Assembly (NCBI RefSeq): GCF_030824455.1
Contig: NZ_JAVBXR010000122.1
Span: forward strand, 1 to 64,000
Direction of reading: 5' to 3'
DNA length: 64,000 nt
Source: Desulfobulbus sp.
GTDB taxonomy: Bacteria > Desulfobacterota > Desulfobulbia > Desulfobulbales > Desulfobulbaceae
Shown in pieces: positions 55,201 through 64,000 of the stretch; positions within the stretch are counted from its first letter, which is position 1; every line of letters begins with the position of its first letter. The translations under genes and the position numbers were made by a program. The notes under the pieces were generated by a model. It made no database searches. It was given only the letters and a program-made list of their open reading frames with translations, and was not told the origin of the DNA.

Positions 55201-55398
55201 ATGGAATTATTTATCAATGGAGTCAAAGAAACCGGAGAGCCCTGCACCATCGCCGAGTTGGCGGCGCGCAAAGGGCTGGCCCCGGGGGCGCTGGTTGTGG
55301 AACTGAACCAGCAGATTATCAAACAGGAACAGTGGTCGGTTACCGCGTTGCAAGACGGCGACCGGCTGGAACTGCTCAGTTTTGTCGGCGGAGGCTGA
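55201..55398 (+). CDS. thiS: Sulfur carrier protein ThiS
   Basis: The protein has 65 residues and a ubiquitin-like fold. The C-terminal glycine pair required for adenylation and thiocarboxylate formation is present in the final FVGGG. The ATG at 55201 is the family start; the open frame upstream belongs to the riboswitch platform. It provides the sulfur for the thiazole ring and lies four bases before thiG. Confidence 0.95.
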   Translation: MELFINGVKETGEPCTIAELAARKGLAPGALVVELNQQIIKQEQWSVTALQDGDRLELLSFVGGG

Positions 55399-55401
55399 AC
55401 C

Positions 55402-56175
55402 ATGAAGGACGACGTACTGATACTCGGGGGCAAGAGCTTTACCAATCGACTGTTGACCGGCACCGGCAAGTTTGCCGCCCATGCCCAAATTCCCAAAATG
55501 CTGGCCGCCAGCGGTTCGCAGATGATCACCGTGGCCCTGCGCCGGATCGACGCCACCGCCCAGTCGGAGAACATCCTTGAGTACATTCCCAACAACGTGA
55601 CTCTGCTGCCCAACACCTCCGGGGCGCGCACCGCTGAGCAGGCGGTGCGGATCGCCCGCATCGCCCGCGAGGCCGGCTGCGGCGATTTCATCAAGATCGA
55701 GGTGATCACCGACATGAAATACCTGATGCCGGACAACTGGGAGACCCTCAAAGCCACCGAAATCCTGGCCAAAGAGGGCTTTCTTGTGCTGCCCTATGTG
55801 CTGCCCGACCTGCCGCTGGCCAAACGGTTGGAGAACGCCGGGGCGGCGGCGGTGATGCCGCTGGGCGCGCCGATCGGCACCAACCGCGGCCTGGAGACCA
55901 GGCCGCTGATCGAGATGCTGATTGAGAACTGCACCGTGCCGATTGTGGTCGACGCCGGCATCGGCAAACCGTCCCAGGCCGCAGCGGCCATGGAAATGGG
56001 GGCTGACGCGGTGCTGGTCAACACCGCCATTGCCACCGCCCGCGACCCCGAAGCCATGGGCCGGGCCTTTGACTTGGCAGTCAAGGCCGGACGCGCCGCT
56101 TATCTGGCTGAAATGGCCGAGGAGTCCACCCTGGCTAGGGCCTCGTCGCCGCTCACCGGATTTCTCGATGACTAA
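55402..56175 (+). CDS. thiG: Thiazole synthase ThiG
   Basis: The protein has 257 residues with a TIM-barrel fold. The opening [19 protein letters not shown], the Schiff-base lysine in DFIKIEVI and the phosphate-binding segments ([29 protein letters not shown]) are all typical. It joins ThiS thiocarboxylate, dehydroglycine and deoxyxylulose-5-phosphate to make the thiazole phosphate. The gene sits between thiS and thiH. Confidence 0.97.
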   Translation: MKDDVLILGGKSFTNRLLTGTGKFAAHAQIPKMLAASGSQMITVALRRIDATAQSENILEYIPNNVTLLPNTSGARTAEQAVRIARIAREAGCGDFIKIEVITDMKYLMPDNWETLKATEILAKEGFLVLPYVLPDLPLAKRLENAGAAAVMPLGAPIGTNRGLETRPLIEMLIENCTVPIVVDAGIGKPSQAAAAMEMGADAVLVNTAIATARDPEAMGRAFDLAVKAGRAAYLAEMAEESTLARASSPLTGFLDD

Positions 56176-56207
56176 CCCCTTGGTTCCACCTTTGAGAGGA
56201 GCACGTT

Positions 56208-57317
56208 ATGTCGTTTTTTGAAGTTGTCGAACAATACCAAGGTTTTGATTTCTCAAGATTTTTTGATCAGGTGACCGATGCGGCCGTTGAGCAGAGCCTA
56301 GCCAAGGAAAAACCCAGCCCCATGGATTTTCTCACCCTGCTCAGCCCCAGGGCGGCGGGGCATTTGGAATCCATGGCGCACAAGGCCCATCAGTTGACCG
56401 TGCAGTATTTCGGCCGCACCATCCAGATGTTCATTCCGCTCTACATCTCCAACCACTGCAACAACGGCTGCGCCTACTGCGGATTCAACCACAAGAACCC
56501 GATCCTGCGCCGCAAACTCACTCTGGAAGAGATCGAAACCGAGGCCAAGGCCATTGCCGCAATCGGCATGCAGCACGTGCTGTTTCTCACCGGCGAGGCC
56601 CACCACGTCACCCCCATGGACTACCTGCTGGAGGCGGCCCGGCTGCTGAAGCGGTATTTTGCCTCGGTGTCTGTTGAGGTCTATCCGCTGACGGTTGAGG
56701 AGTATCGGCAGTTGAATCAAGCCGGGGTGGACGGCATGACCATGTTCCAGGAGACCTACAACCAGGAGGTCTACAAACGGGTGCATCTGGCCGGCAAAAA
56801 AATGGACTACCACTGGCGGCTTAACGCCCCGGAACGGGCGGCCCAGGGCGGCATGCGCGTGGTCAATCTCGGCGCCCTGCTGGGGCTGGCCGAACCGCGC
56901 AGCGAGATTTTTTTCACCGCCATGCACGCCCGCTACCTGGAAAACACCTACCTGAACACCGAGGTGGCGCTGTCGCTGCCGCGCTTCAACGAGGCCGAGG
57001 GCGATTTCCAGCCCGATTATCTGGTGAACGACAAAACATTTGTCCAGTTCATGACCGCCCTCCGCATCTTTCTCCCCCGGGCCGGGATCACCGTTTCCAC
57101 CAGAGAGAGCGCCGCCTTCCGCGACCGCATTCTGCCGCTGGGCGCAACTCGCTATTCCGCCGGCTCCAGCACCGGAGTGGGCGGCTACACCGAAATCAAA
57201 GTGGAACAGACGCCCCAATTTGAGATCACCGACGACCGCAGCGTCGAAGAGGTGGCCCGGGCAATTGTCGCCCACGGCTATCAGCCGGTCTTTAAAGACT
57301 GGGACATGATCGGATGA
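56208..57317 (+). CDS. thiH: 2-iminoacetate synthase ThiH (radical SAM)
   Basis: The protein has 369 residues. The radical SAM motif CNNGCAYCGF (Cx3Cx2C) lies near residue 84, followed by EAHHVTPMDYLLEA and the FQETYNQEVYKRVH region. ThiH cleaves tyrosine to dehydroglycine (2-iminoacetate), the anaerobic route, so ThiO is not needed. It overlaps the start of thiF by four bases. Confidence 0.97.
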   Translation: MSFFEVVEQYQGFDFSRFFDQVTDAAVEQSLAKEKPSPMDFLTLLSPRAAGHLESMAHKAHQLTVQYFGRTIQMFIPLYISNHCNNGCAYCGFNHKNPILRRKLTLEEIETEAKAIAAIGMQHVLFLTGEAHHVTPMDYLLEAARLLKRYFASVSVEVYPLTVEEYRQLNQAGVDGMTMFQETYNQEVYKRVHLAGKKMDYHWRLNAPERAAQGGMRVVNLGALLGLAEPRSEIFFTAMHARYLENTYLNTEVALSLPRFNEAEGDFQPDYLVNDKTFVQFMTALRIFLPRAGITVSTRESAAFRDRILPLGATRYSAGSSTGVGGYTEIKVEQTPQFEITDDRSVEEVARAIVAHGYQPVFKDWDMIG

Positions 57318-57862
57318 AAATCGGCATTGCAGGGGTGGGCGGCATTGGCTCCAACGTGGCGGTCAATCTGGTTCGCAGCGGGGTCGATTGGTTGCGGATT
57401 GTCGACTTCGACCGGGTGGAGATCTCCAACCTCAATCGCCAGTTCTATTTTTTTGATCAGATCGGCCGGCTCAAAGTTGAAGCTTTGGGTGAGAATCTGC
57501 AGCGCATCCGCCCGGATTTGCGGATCGAAGCACAGGTTGTGCGCATCAACGCCGCCAACTGTCGCGCCCTTTTTGCCGACTGCGACCTGATCGTCGAAGG
57601 CTTTGATCGTCAGGCCGACAAAAAAATGCTGGTCGAGGCCTTCGGGCCCGAGCGCATCGTGGTCTCGGCCTGCGGCATTGCCGGCAGCGATCTGGGTGGT
57701 GTTCGCACCCGGCGGCTCGGCGCCTGCCACATCGTCGGCGATTTTGCCACCGACTGCGCCGACGCGCCCCTGTTCGCCCACAAGGTGTCCACCGTCGCCA
57801 ACCACATGAGCGCCGTTATTTTAAGCCAACCAGGTGTTATCCATGGAACAATCGCAGAGTAA
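57314..57862 (+). CDS. thiF: ThiS adenylyltransferase ThiF (short form)
   Basis: The protein has 182 residues, shorter than the E. coli ThiF of about 250. The nucleotide-binding loop GIAGVGGIGSNVAVNLVRSG and the RQFYF substrate segment mark the E1-like adenylyltransferase. The zinc-site Cys pairs of longer ThiF are absent, as in the small ThiF proteins of many anaerobes. The gene overlaps thiE by 20 bases. Confidence 0.93.
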   Translation: MKIGIAGVGGIGSNVAVNLVRSGVDWLRIVDFDRVEISNLNRQFYFFDQIGRLKVEALGENLQRIRPDLRIEAQVVRINAANCRALFADCDLIVEGFDRQADKKMLVEAFGPERIVVSACGIAGSDLGGVRTRRLGACHIVGDFATDCADAPLFAHKVSTVANHMSAVILSQPGVIHGTIAE

Positions 57863-58490
57863 ACCCGTCTTTCCCGCCGGCGTCTACGGCATCACCGCCG
57901 CCAAATTTTCCGCTGACCGCTCCAACCTTGAGGTGGTGCGGCAGATGATTGCCGGCGGCATTCGCCTGATCCAGTACCGGGAGAAACGGCCGCACAAGAG
58001 TTTTGCCGAAATGCTGGACGAGTGCCGCGCCATCCGCCAACTGACCCGCGAGGCCGGGGTGGTGTTCATTGTCAACGATTACCCGGATATCGCCCAATTG
58101 GTCGACGCCGACGGGGTGCATGTCGGTCAGGATGATTTTCCGGTGGCCGAAGTGCGCCGACTGATCGGCCCGAACAAGCTGATCGGGCTGTCCACCCACG
58201 GCCCCGAGCAGGCGGCCGCAGCCGTTGCTTCCGGCGCCGACTACCTCGGCGTAGGCCCGATCTTCAGCACCCAGACCAAGGAAGACGTCTGCGCGCCAGT
58301 GGGGCTCGGCTACCTCGACCACGTGGCGCGCACCTGTCCCCTGCCCTTTGTCGCCATCGGCGGCATCAAGGAACATAATCTGCACCAGGTGCTAGCCCAC
58401 GGCGCCAAGACCGTCTGCCTGGTCACCGAAATCGTCGGCGCCGCCGACATCGCCGCCACCGCCCGCCGGTTGCAGGCGGCCTGCATCTAA
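57843..58490 (+). CDS. thiE: Thiamine-phosphate synthase ThiE
   Basis: The protein has 215 residues. The start at 57843 lies inside the end of thiF. The conserved segments VYGITAAKF, IQYREK, FIVNDYPDIAQLVDADGVHVGQDD, STHGPEQ and YLGVGPIFSTQTK are present. It joins the pyrimidine and thiazole halves to form thiamine phosphate. It is separated from thiC by 44 bases. Confidence 0.95.
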   Translation: MEQSQSKPVFPAGVYGITAAKFSADRSNLEVVRQMIAGGIRLIQYREKRPHKSFAEMLDECRAIRQLTREAGVVFIVNDYPDIAQLVDADGVHVGQDDFPVAEVRRLIGPNKLIGLSTHGPEQAAAAVASGADYLGVGPIFSTQTKEDVCAPVGLGYLDHVARTCPLPFVAIGGIKEHNLHQVLAHGAKTVCLVTEIVGAADIAATARRLQAACI

Positions 58491-58534
58491 CCTTCCCAGA
58501 CAGCTAACCTGTATTCAAACAAGGAGAATCGATC

Positions 58535-59821
58535 ATGGTCCATGCAACCCAGATGGCTGCCGCCCGCGCAGGCGGCTTTACCCCGCAGATGCAACAGGTG
58601 TTGGCCTCCGAGCGAATCCATGAGGCCGACCTGCTGGAGCGGGTCGCCAACGGCCGCATTGCCATTCCGGCCAACCGCAACCATAAAAATCTCATTGCCA
58701 AGGGCATTGGCGCCGGGCTATCCACCAAGATCAACGTCAACCTCGGCGTTTCCGAGGATTGCTGCAACGTCGAGAACGAACTGAACAAGGTGCGGCGCTC
58801 GATTGAACTCAAGGCCGACGCAATCATGGACCTGAGCACCTTTGGCGACACCCGCGCCTTCCGGCGACGGACCGTGGAAATCAGCCCGGTGATGATCGGC
58901 ACGGTGCCGGTCTACGACGCCGTGGCCCGCTACGGCAAGGAAGTGGCCAGCATCTCGGTGGATGATTTTTTTGACGTGGTGCGGATTCACGCCGAGGATG
59001 GGGTCGATTTCATGACCATCCACGCCGGCCTGACCCAGACGGCAGTGCAGCGGCTGCGCACTAATCCACGCCTCACCCACGTGGTCAGCCGGGGCGGCTC
59101 CTTATTGCTAGACTGGATGACCACCAATGAACGGGAAAATCCCTTTTACGAGCATTTCGACCGGCTGCTGGAACTCTGCCGCGAATTTGACGTCACCCTC
59201 AGCCTGGGCGACGGTCTGCGGCCCGGTAGCCTGCGCGACGCCACCGACGCGGCCCAGATTCAAGAGTTAATTATTTTAGGAGAACTGACCAAACGATGTT
59301 GGCAGGCGGATGTGCAGGTGATGATTGAGGGGCCGGGACATGTGCCGCTCAATGAAGTGGTGGCCAATATGCAGTTGGAGAAAAAACTCTGCCACGGCGC
59401 GCCGTTCTACGTGCTGGGACCAATCGTCACCGATGTGGCGCCGGGCTACGACCACATCACCTCGGCCATCGGCGGGGCGCTGGCAGCGGCCAACGGCGCC
59501 GACTTTCTCTGCTACGTCACCCCGGCCGAACACCTGCGGCTGCCCGACGCCGACGATATGAAGGAAGGCATTATCGCCTCACGCATTGCCGCCCACGCCG
59601 CCGACGTGGCCAAGGGCATTCCCGGCGCCATTGACTGGGACAACGCCATGAGCAAGGCGCGCAAAAATCTCGACTGGACCACCATGTTTGAACTGGCCAT
59701 GGACCCGGAAAAAGCCAAGGCCTACCGCGCCTCTTCCCAGCCCATTGATCAGGAGGTGTGCACCATGTGCGGCGATCTTTGTGCAGTCAAACGCAGCCGC
59801 AACATTCTTGAGAAGGCGTAA
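58535..59821 (+). CDS. thiC: Phosphomethylpyrimidine synthase ThiC (short form)
   Basis: The protein has 428 residues, the short form without the N-terminal extension of about 150-200 residues found in E. coli. The C-terminal cluster motif is CTMCGDLC (Cx2Cx3C), against CX2CX4C in the long form. The substrate pocket segments [19 protein letters not shown] and [20 protein letters not shown] are intact. It converts AIR to the pyrimidine half of thiamine. A paralogue making benzimidazole (BzaF) has similar length, but the TPP-controlled operon supports ThiC. Confidence 0.93.
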   Translation: MVHATQMAAARAGGFTPQMQQVLASERIHEADLLERVANGRIAIPANRNHKNLIAKGIGAGLSTKINVNLGVSEDCCNVENELNKVRRSIELKADAIMDLSTFGDTRAFRRRTVEISPVMIGTVPVYDAVARYGKEVASISVDDFFDVVRIHAEDGVDFMTIHAGLTQTAVQRLRTNPRLTHVVSRGGSLLLDWMTTNERENPFYEHFDRLLELCREFDVTLSLGDGLRPGSLRDATDAAQIQELIILGELTKRCWQADVQVMIEGPGHVPLNEVVANMQLEKKLCHGAPFYVLGPIVTDVAPGYDHITSAIGGALAAANGADFLCYVTPAEHLRLPDADDMKEGIIASRIAAHAADVAKGIPGAIDWDNAMSKARKNLDWTTMFELAMDPEKAKAYRASSQPIDQEVCTMCGDLCAVKRSRNILEKA

Positions 59822-59892
59822 AGCTGGTCCGCAAAGCCCTGTTTTTCACGCTCCATCAAACAGCGCTTTCGCTTATAAACCCTTAAATTTCT

Positions 59893-60029
59893 TTATCCCC
59901 CGGCTTTGCCGGGGGATAACCGTCAGGTCGACGGTTCCAGTAAAATAAAAAAGCCTCCCGTCTCGTGATCCGGTCAAAGTCACGAAAAAGGAGGCTTCAT
60001 GAACGACATCCCACCGGCTTTGCCGGTGG
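59893..60029 (+). mobile_element. Internally deleted IS200/IS605-like element (MITE-like remnant)
   Basis: The left end has a perfect hairpin TTATCCCCCGGC-TTT-GCCGGGGGATAA (59893-59919). Inside, AAGCCTCC (59951-59958) pairs with GGAGGCTT (59990-59997), covering the ribosome site, with an inner stem CGTGA/TCACG (59964-59984). An ATG at 59999 begins MND, as many IS200-type TnpA proteins do, but the frame runs at once into the right-end hairpin CCACCGGC-TTT-GCCGGTGG (60011-60029) and stops at 60046 after 15 codons. This reads as an element that lost its transposase gene but kept both ends and the leader. It lies between thiC and the pseudopilin gene, just outside its stop codon. Confidence 0.75.
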
Positions 60030-60035
60030 TTCTGT

Positions 60036-60506
60036 CTATGGAGTAATTCGCAATCGACCGACTGAGTTGACAATCACAGAAATGGTTCCCGCTGAGGAGT
60101 CAAAAGCAACCGTCCCGTTACCGGAAGGCATTCCCTTGGCGTCATAGGTGACTCGACTTACGCCCCCAGGGAAAAAAGAGGCAGAACTAATTATTACACT
60201 TGTCGGCATGTTCACCCTGCGCAGCTCCTGCTCTCCGGCATCCAGCAAATCGTTGGAGTTGTTATCCAAAAAAACGATGTAAGAATTAGGCGCATTAAAC
60301 AGCGCCGTCACCGTTTCCGCCTCGCGTATGGCGCGAATGCGCGCCAGCTGGAGATCGCTAAGAAGATTATTGGCCGCCCCTCTCAATTGGCGTTCAGTCC
60401 GCCAACCAATCATATTGGGAATAGCAATTGCACTGACTATCCCGACGATTGCGATGGTCACCATAAGCTCAATCAGGGTGAATCCTCGATTTGAAAACCG
60501 TTTCAT
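60036..60506 (-). CDS. Type II/IV pseudopilin (GspH/FimT-like)
   Basis: The protein has 156 residues from the ATG at 60506. The prepilin cleavage and methylation site is clear: RGFTLIELMVTIAIVGIVSA, with the conserved Glu at +5. A GspH-like C-terminal domain follows with LSDLQLARIRAIRE and a disordered loop around NNSNDLLDAGEQ. It is probably a minor pilin that primes type IV pilus assembly. The stop codon is seven bases from the right hairpin of the IS remnant. Confidence 0.9.
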   Translation of the reverse strand: MKRFSNRGFTLIELMVTIAIVGIVSAIAIPNMIGWRTERQLRGAANNLLSDLQLARIRAIREAETVTALFNAPNSYIVFLDNNSNDLLDAGEQELRRVNMPTSVIISSASFFPGGVSRVTYDAKGMPSGNGTVAFDSSAGTISVIVNSVGRLRITP

Positions 60507-60557
60507 CACGCAGTACACCTCTGTTGGGGAATTTGCCAAACATCTGTCCGGCAATCG

Positions 60558-61019
60558 TTAATTTTTCCAGACACCGTTTTCCTTACGAGGGTCTGAAGCC
60601 GGCTTTTTCTCCCCTGAAGAGTCGGAATTGTCCTCAGGAGTCCCTTTCCCTTCGACAGCAGGCTTTGAGGATTTAGCAGCTCCCGTTGGCCACATTTTAG
60701 TCAACAAGGCGTCGATGGCGTAAAATTTCACAGCCATACCGTTGCTAAAACTGGCCAAGGAGGTTGTCCCGCCTGCTTGGGTTCGAAAAATCGTTTTACT
60801 GTCGATGGTATAGCTACTGTCGTTAACAACCACTGTTCGCACAATGTTTCCCTCGTCGGGCTCCCCCGCCCCATAAAAAATCCCGGTGAATTCCTCGGCC
60901 CCTGGACGAATGAGGTCGCCATGTACATCATAGCGCGGCTCAGCGGCCACACCCCCGCAGATCAACAAAACACATCCAAGCAAAACCGGCCATCGAAAGA
61001 AATAGTTCTTGAATATCAT
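60558..61019 (-). CDS. PilY2-position small secreted protein
   Basis: The protein has 153 residues from the ATG at 61019, with AGGAG in front. A signal peptide ends near ICGGVAAEP. The body has YDVHGDLIRPGAEEFTGIFYGAG, which fits a small beta-barrel, and the C-terminal 45 residues are Lys/Pro/Glu-rich and disordered. It lies between the PilY1-like gene and the pseudopilin gene, the place of pilY2 in Pseudomonas, but I see no decisive PilY2 motif. Confidence 0.72.
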   Translation of the reverse strand: MIFKNYFFRWPVLLGCVLLICGGVAAEPRYDVHGDLIRPGAEEFTGIFYGAGEPDEGNIVRTVVVNDSSYTIDSKTIFRTQAGGTTSLASFSNGMAVKFYAIDALLTKMWPTGAAKSSKPAVEGKGTPEDNSDSSGEKKPASDPRKENGVWKN

Positions 61020-61045
61020 GTGTTCTCCTTTACTGTCACAAAGCT

Positions 61046-64000
61046 TTATTTCCAGTCCAGATCGCGCCAATACATAACTGGCGACTTGGCGTCAACCGCA
61101 TCAGAATGGTCCGGATAGAGCATACGTTGTTTACCAAAATTCGTGTCAACCACATTGACCGCTGGACTGATGCCCTCAACCCCAATGGCCGAGACTGCGA
61201 CCCATAAAGGGTTAGCGGCGGTGCCAATGTTGATGTAATCGCTGGAATCAAAAAGTTCATCCTCATTAAGATCGAAAAAAGTGCTGCCGGAACGACTGCC
61301 GGAACAAGAGCTCACCGACCAGTGATAAGATGTTCCACCACTTTCACAGGGCGAATCTGACGGAATTGTGCTGGTGAAAACCAAATTGCCGCTGACAACG
61401 GTCATGTCGCGAACAATGCGTTCTCCATTAGCGGGAAGGTCGAAATACCAACCGACATGTTTTGCTGTTTTTTTCCCACTGGCGCCAAAGGCGACGTTTT
61501 GCGAAGGCTTGTACCAATCTATCAGATTAGCGGAAAGGACCCGTGCAATCTGGTCGTACATATCGAAATCTGTAGCTCCATAGACGGTTTCCTTAACGGT
61601 GCCGTCGTCATTATAATTGATGCCGCCGGCCCAGATCTGTGTTTGCCGCAGCAAGGTAACATACGGAGCACTACTGCTGCCAACGACTTGAGTCATGTTG
61701 GAAAGAGGTCTCACTGCGCCACAGTTGCTGTAGCAGGACGCATAATCCGTATTACATTCCGTTTCACACTCACTGTCGCCGTCACATTCATAAATGCAGG
61801 AGCCGGGGACGGTGATGCTTCCAAGGGTGTTTCCGCAAACAGTTTGGCAAGACGATTTAATTGCCGTCGTTTCAGTGCTCAAAACCCCCAAGTAGGTATC
61901 CTCAGGTGTTGCATCCCCCGCCGCTTTCCAAGCCGCCGACCAGTCCCACAGCCCGTAAACGGTTTGAACGCTCTGATCAAGGAAATCCACATCAGGGTTC
62001 AGAATACGCCCAGTGCCGAAGAGGACCATATACCCTGCAGTGTCGGTTACACAACTGAGGGTGATGACTGGCTGCATGGTGATGGGCTGCCTGTACCCAG
62101 CATCACTCTTGGCCTGAAAGAACGGTTTTTTATTTCCAGTGCTGGTCTCTTTGAAATATATTCCCCAATTGTTTCTATCAGTGTCACTTAGGTCAAACTT
62201 CCAGAGATTTCCCAGTAAATCGCCAGCATACGCAAAATCATTTGCAGTATCGCCCTGAGGAAGGACGAGCGCCGGTGTTGACAGCCCATTGCAATCGCTG
62301 CCGCTCGTGTTGTTGCCGGTGTTGGTGTCGATGATCTTTGTCCACCTGATACCGCCCAAATTATCTAAACCAACGGTAAAGAGAACGGCCTTGCCAGATG
62401 GGCTTTCGTAGCCGTTGCCAAACACCAGCACCCAATTGGCGGTGGCATCGTTTGACGCGACAATCTGCGGCCGTGAAAAACTGTATCCTAAATTCTTCAC
62501 GATATCGGCCTGTGTCGCAAAGGTCTCGGCAGAGTATTCCCACAAAACGATTTCATCGGCATTATCCTCAACGTCGTTTTTGTACGCAGCCGCCTTGGTC
62601 AGATCAAGGGCAAAAAAACCTTTACCGCCCTTGCCAAGCCCACCAACCAACACAACGCTGCCGCCAAGATCCTTGACCGTTACATAGCCATCAGCGAAAA
62701 ATTTATGGTTGTCGTTATAGGTTTCCTCTTTCAGATGATACAGTTTCGAGAAAACCATTTGGGGAATATAGGCAAACACCTCCTCACCGGTGTTGCTGTC
62801 GAAGACATGCAGCATGCCGTCGTTGCCGCCGACAAAAACCCAATCAATGCCAAGCGTCGTATTTGCATAATGATAGGGTTCAGCATTGATAAAATCTCCG
62901 AGCTTGCTTGAACGGTTACGGAAATTAAAAAGACCGGCCGTATCGTTTTTCCGCTCATAGGTGCTATCGCCCCGCAGATAATCAAGAATTTGCGATTTGC
63001 CAAGCAATTGCGATTTCATGTCAGTTGTCAGATCATCCCAACGGAACGGCACGCCATCGGCCGCCACTTTATCAAACGTGATGATCTGGCGACTATCGGC
63101 TGTGCGGGGACTTATTATTTTTGCAGCTGACCACTTGATTTCAGGAGGACTAAGAAGACAGGTGTCTTTGGTGGCATTGCATGCCGTTTTGCAACTGGCG
63201 GTGGAACACGCGGTTGAACAGGTTGCATGCGCCTCGTCGCAGGTCTGACCGGTACAGGAGGCGGTGCAGGTCTTCAACGAAGTTTTGCAGGCGGTTTTAC
63301 AGGTTGCATCGCTGCTCGCACAGGCGGCAGCGCAGGTTTCGTATGTTGTGTTGCAGGTCGCTTCGCAACTCACACGGCTGCACGCTGCTACAACACCTGT
63401 ATTGTCGAGACATTTTGCCTGGGTGTCGCCATTCCAATCACTGGAATCATAGGTGGTCTGGAAGAGGAGCGTGTCTTCCTCTATTTTGTTGGCGTTGATC
63501 GCAAGCGACGAGGCCGTGCCAGTCTGATCGGCAATCAAATCTTTGATTGTCTGCATGGCCGCAACCAGTTCGGCAGGATCGGCTGCGTTAAGGAACTCGC
63601 CTCGGCTGTTGACTGCCGCATGGTAGAGGTCGTCAATGCGCTTGGGGGATTCCCCCGAGGTGTTCGGATCATCCCCCCACCAAGTAGGACATTTCCCTGC
63701 AAATTTTCCATCAACCGCACCGACGCCGCCCGTGTAATCGGAATAAGCAAGCTTGGACAGGCTGGAAAGAGAAGGGCAACCGCTTTCACCCGGAGTGTCG
63801 CAGGAGGGCAGACAGTCAGGAAAAAGCTCCGGCTTGTAGTAACCAGAGACACCAAACGCGACTGTATAGGTTACCAAATGCTGCCGGGCATTGTCGTCAA
63901 ACCCCTTGGCGGCAACGTTGTTGCCAAGGACGCTGTCGAGATCTGTATCGTAAAAATTCATGGTCACATCGGCCAAGGTTTTACCGATGCTGTCGCGAAA
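61046..64000 (-). CDS. pilY1: PilY1-like type IV pilus adhesin with cysteine repeats (5' truncated by window)
   Basis: The frame is open to the window edge; 984 residues are visible. The beta-propeller PilY1 C-domain is recognised by DWVFVGGNDGMLHVFDSNTGEEVFAY, VLVGGLGKGGKGFFALDL, WVLVFGNGYESPSG and GDLLGNLWKFDLS. A DxNxDxxxD-type calcium loop is in FDLNEDELFDSSDY near the C-terminus. Two unusual cysteine-rich insertions lie at about residues 188-273 and 710-753 (numbered from 63976). The protein should be at the pilus tip and in the outer membrane. A von Willebrand-type N-domain probably lies outside the window. Confidence 0.9.
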   Translation of the reverse strand, partial: FRDSIGKTLADVTMNFYDTDLDSVLGNNVAAKGFDDNARQHLVTYTVAFGVSGYYKPELFPDCLPSCDTPGESGCPSLSSLSKLAYSDYTGGVGAVDGKFAGKCPTWWGDDPNTSGESPKRIDDLYHAAVNSRGEFLNAADPAELVAAMQTIKDLIADQTGTASSLAINANKIEEDTLLFQTTYDSSDWNGDTQAKCLDNTGVVAACSRVSCEATCNTTYETCAAACASSDATCKTACKTSLKTCTASCTGQTCDEAHATCSTACSTASCKTACNATKDTCLLSPPEIKWSAAKIISPRTADSRQIITFDKVAADGVPFRWDDLTTDMKSQLLGKSQILDYLRGDSTYERKNDTAGLFNFRNRSSKLGDFINAEPYHYANTTLGIDWVFVGGNDGMLHVFDSNTGEEVFAYIPQMVFSKLYHLKEETYNDNHKFFADGYVTVKDLGGSVVLVGGLGKGGKGFFALDLTKAAAYKNDVEDNADEIVLWEYSAETFATQADIVKNLGYSFSRPQIVASNDATANWVLVFGNGYESPSGKAVLFTVGLDNLGGIRWTKIIDTNTGNNTSGSDCNGLSTPALVLPQGDTANDFAYAGDLLGNLWKFDLSDTDRNNWGIYFKETSTGNKKPFFQAKSDAGYRQPITMQPVITLSCVTDTAGYMVLFGTGRILNPDVDFLDQSVQTVYGLWDWSAAWKAAGDATPEDTYLGVLSTETTAIKSSCQTVCGNTLGSITVPGSCIYECDGDSECETECNTDYASCYSNCGAVRPLSNMTQVVGSSSAPYVTLLRQTQIWAGGINYNDDGTVKETVYGATDFDMYDQIARVLSANLIDWYKPSQNVAFGASGKKTAKHVGWYFDLPANGERIVRDMTVVSGNLVFTSTIPSDSPCESGGTSYHWSVSSCSGSRSGSTFFDLNEDELFDSSDYINIGTAANPLWVAVSAIGVEGISPAVNVVDTNFGKQRMLYPDHSDAVDAKSPVMYWRDLDWK

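Noticed and set aside
58535-59821. BzaF, the ThiC paralogue for benzimidazole synthesis
   Set aside because: The gene lies in a TPP-riboswitch operon with the other thi genes, and no other ThiC is seen in the window.
63158-63412. A multiheme cytochrome domain in the PilY1-like protein
   Set aside because: The CX3C spacing is not CXXCH and no histidine follows the pairs, so covalent heme binding is not supported.

Overview
The window reads as a contiguous, gene-dense chromosome segment of a GC-rich Gram-negative bacterium. Outer-membrane phospholipase A, an OprM-type outer-membrane channel, an alpha-2-macroglobulin/PBP1C pair and type IV pilus proteins show two membranes. The gene families suggest an anaerobic member of the Desulfobacterota (Desulfobulbales-like): a thiSGHFEC operon with a short ThiC, transferases of the rSAM/selenodomain-associated type, and hybrid kinases with an ABC-substrate-binding sensor. 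That placement is an inference from gene content, since no rRNA or tRNA is present.

Layout. 1-4.0 kb: 3' end of a bacterial alpha-2-macroglobulin and pbpC. 4.1-13.5 kb: a leftward efflux operon (HlyD-like protein, RND adaptor, RND pump, OprM-like channel, TetR regulator) with a divergent sigma-54 activator. The intergenic region holds a near-consensus -24/-12 promoter facing the operon and a tandem operator upstream of it. 14-18.7 kb: a three-domain exopolysaccharide enzyme (GH18-like, NodB deacetylase, GT2 synthase) followed by a GH26 lipoprotein. 18.8-22.0 kb: YciB, a flavodoxin-like reductase and an unrecognised secreted 651-residue protein. 22.1-22.6 kb: two tiny proteins with their own promoter and terminator. 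22.7-26.3 kb: a heavy-metal P-type ATPase with a CsoR/RcnR repressor and operator, VanZ and a methyltransferase, all leftward. 26.8-33.9 kb: an FMN reductase, a small unknown protein, then a tightly overlapping set (MerA-like oxidoreductase, fatty acid hydroxylase, TVP38 protein, two rSAM-associated transferases, BioB-like radical SAM enzyme). 34-35.1 kb: an AT-richer orphan gene with a nuclease-like motif. 35.3-37.8 kb: a complete ABC importer. 37.8-38.2 kb: palindromic repeats. 38.2-42.5 kb: AsmA-like protein, MobB, CorA. 42.5-48.9 kb: two sensor kinases, one frameshifted at its catalytic histidine box. 49.1-54.2 kb, leftward: RecD2, FolD, two small proteins and PldA. 54.3-59.8 kb: a small unknown protein and a SleB-type hydrolase, then a TPP-riboswitch-controlled thiSGHFEC operon. 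59.9-60.03 kb: a tiny IS200/IS605-derived remnant. 60.0-64.0 kb, leftward: pseudopilin, a PilY2-position protein and a PilY1-like adhesin cut by the window edge.

The signals most worth following are the sigma-54 architecture in front of the RND efflux operon, the regular Cys-X3-Cys-X6 repeats inside the PilY1-like protein, the internally deleted IS200-like element that keeps its translation-control hairpin, and the triple-domain polysaccharide enzyme. I see no CRISPR array, no tRNA or rRNA, and no complete insertion sequence.
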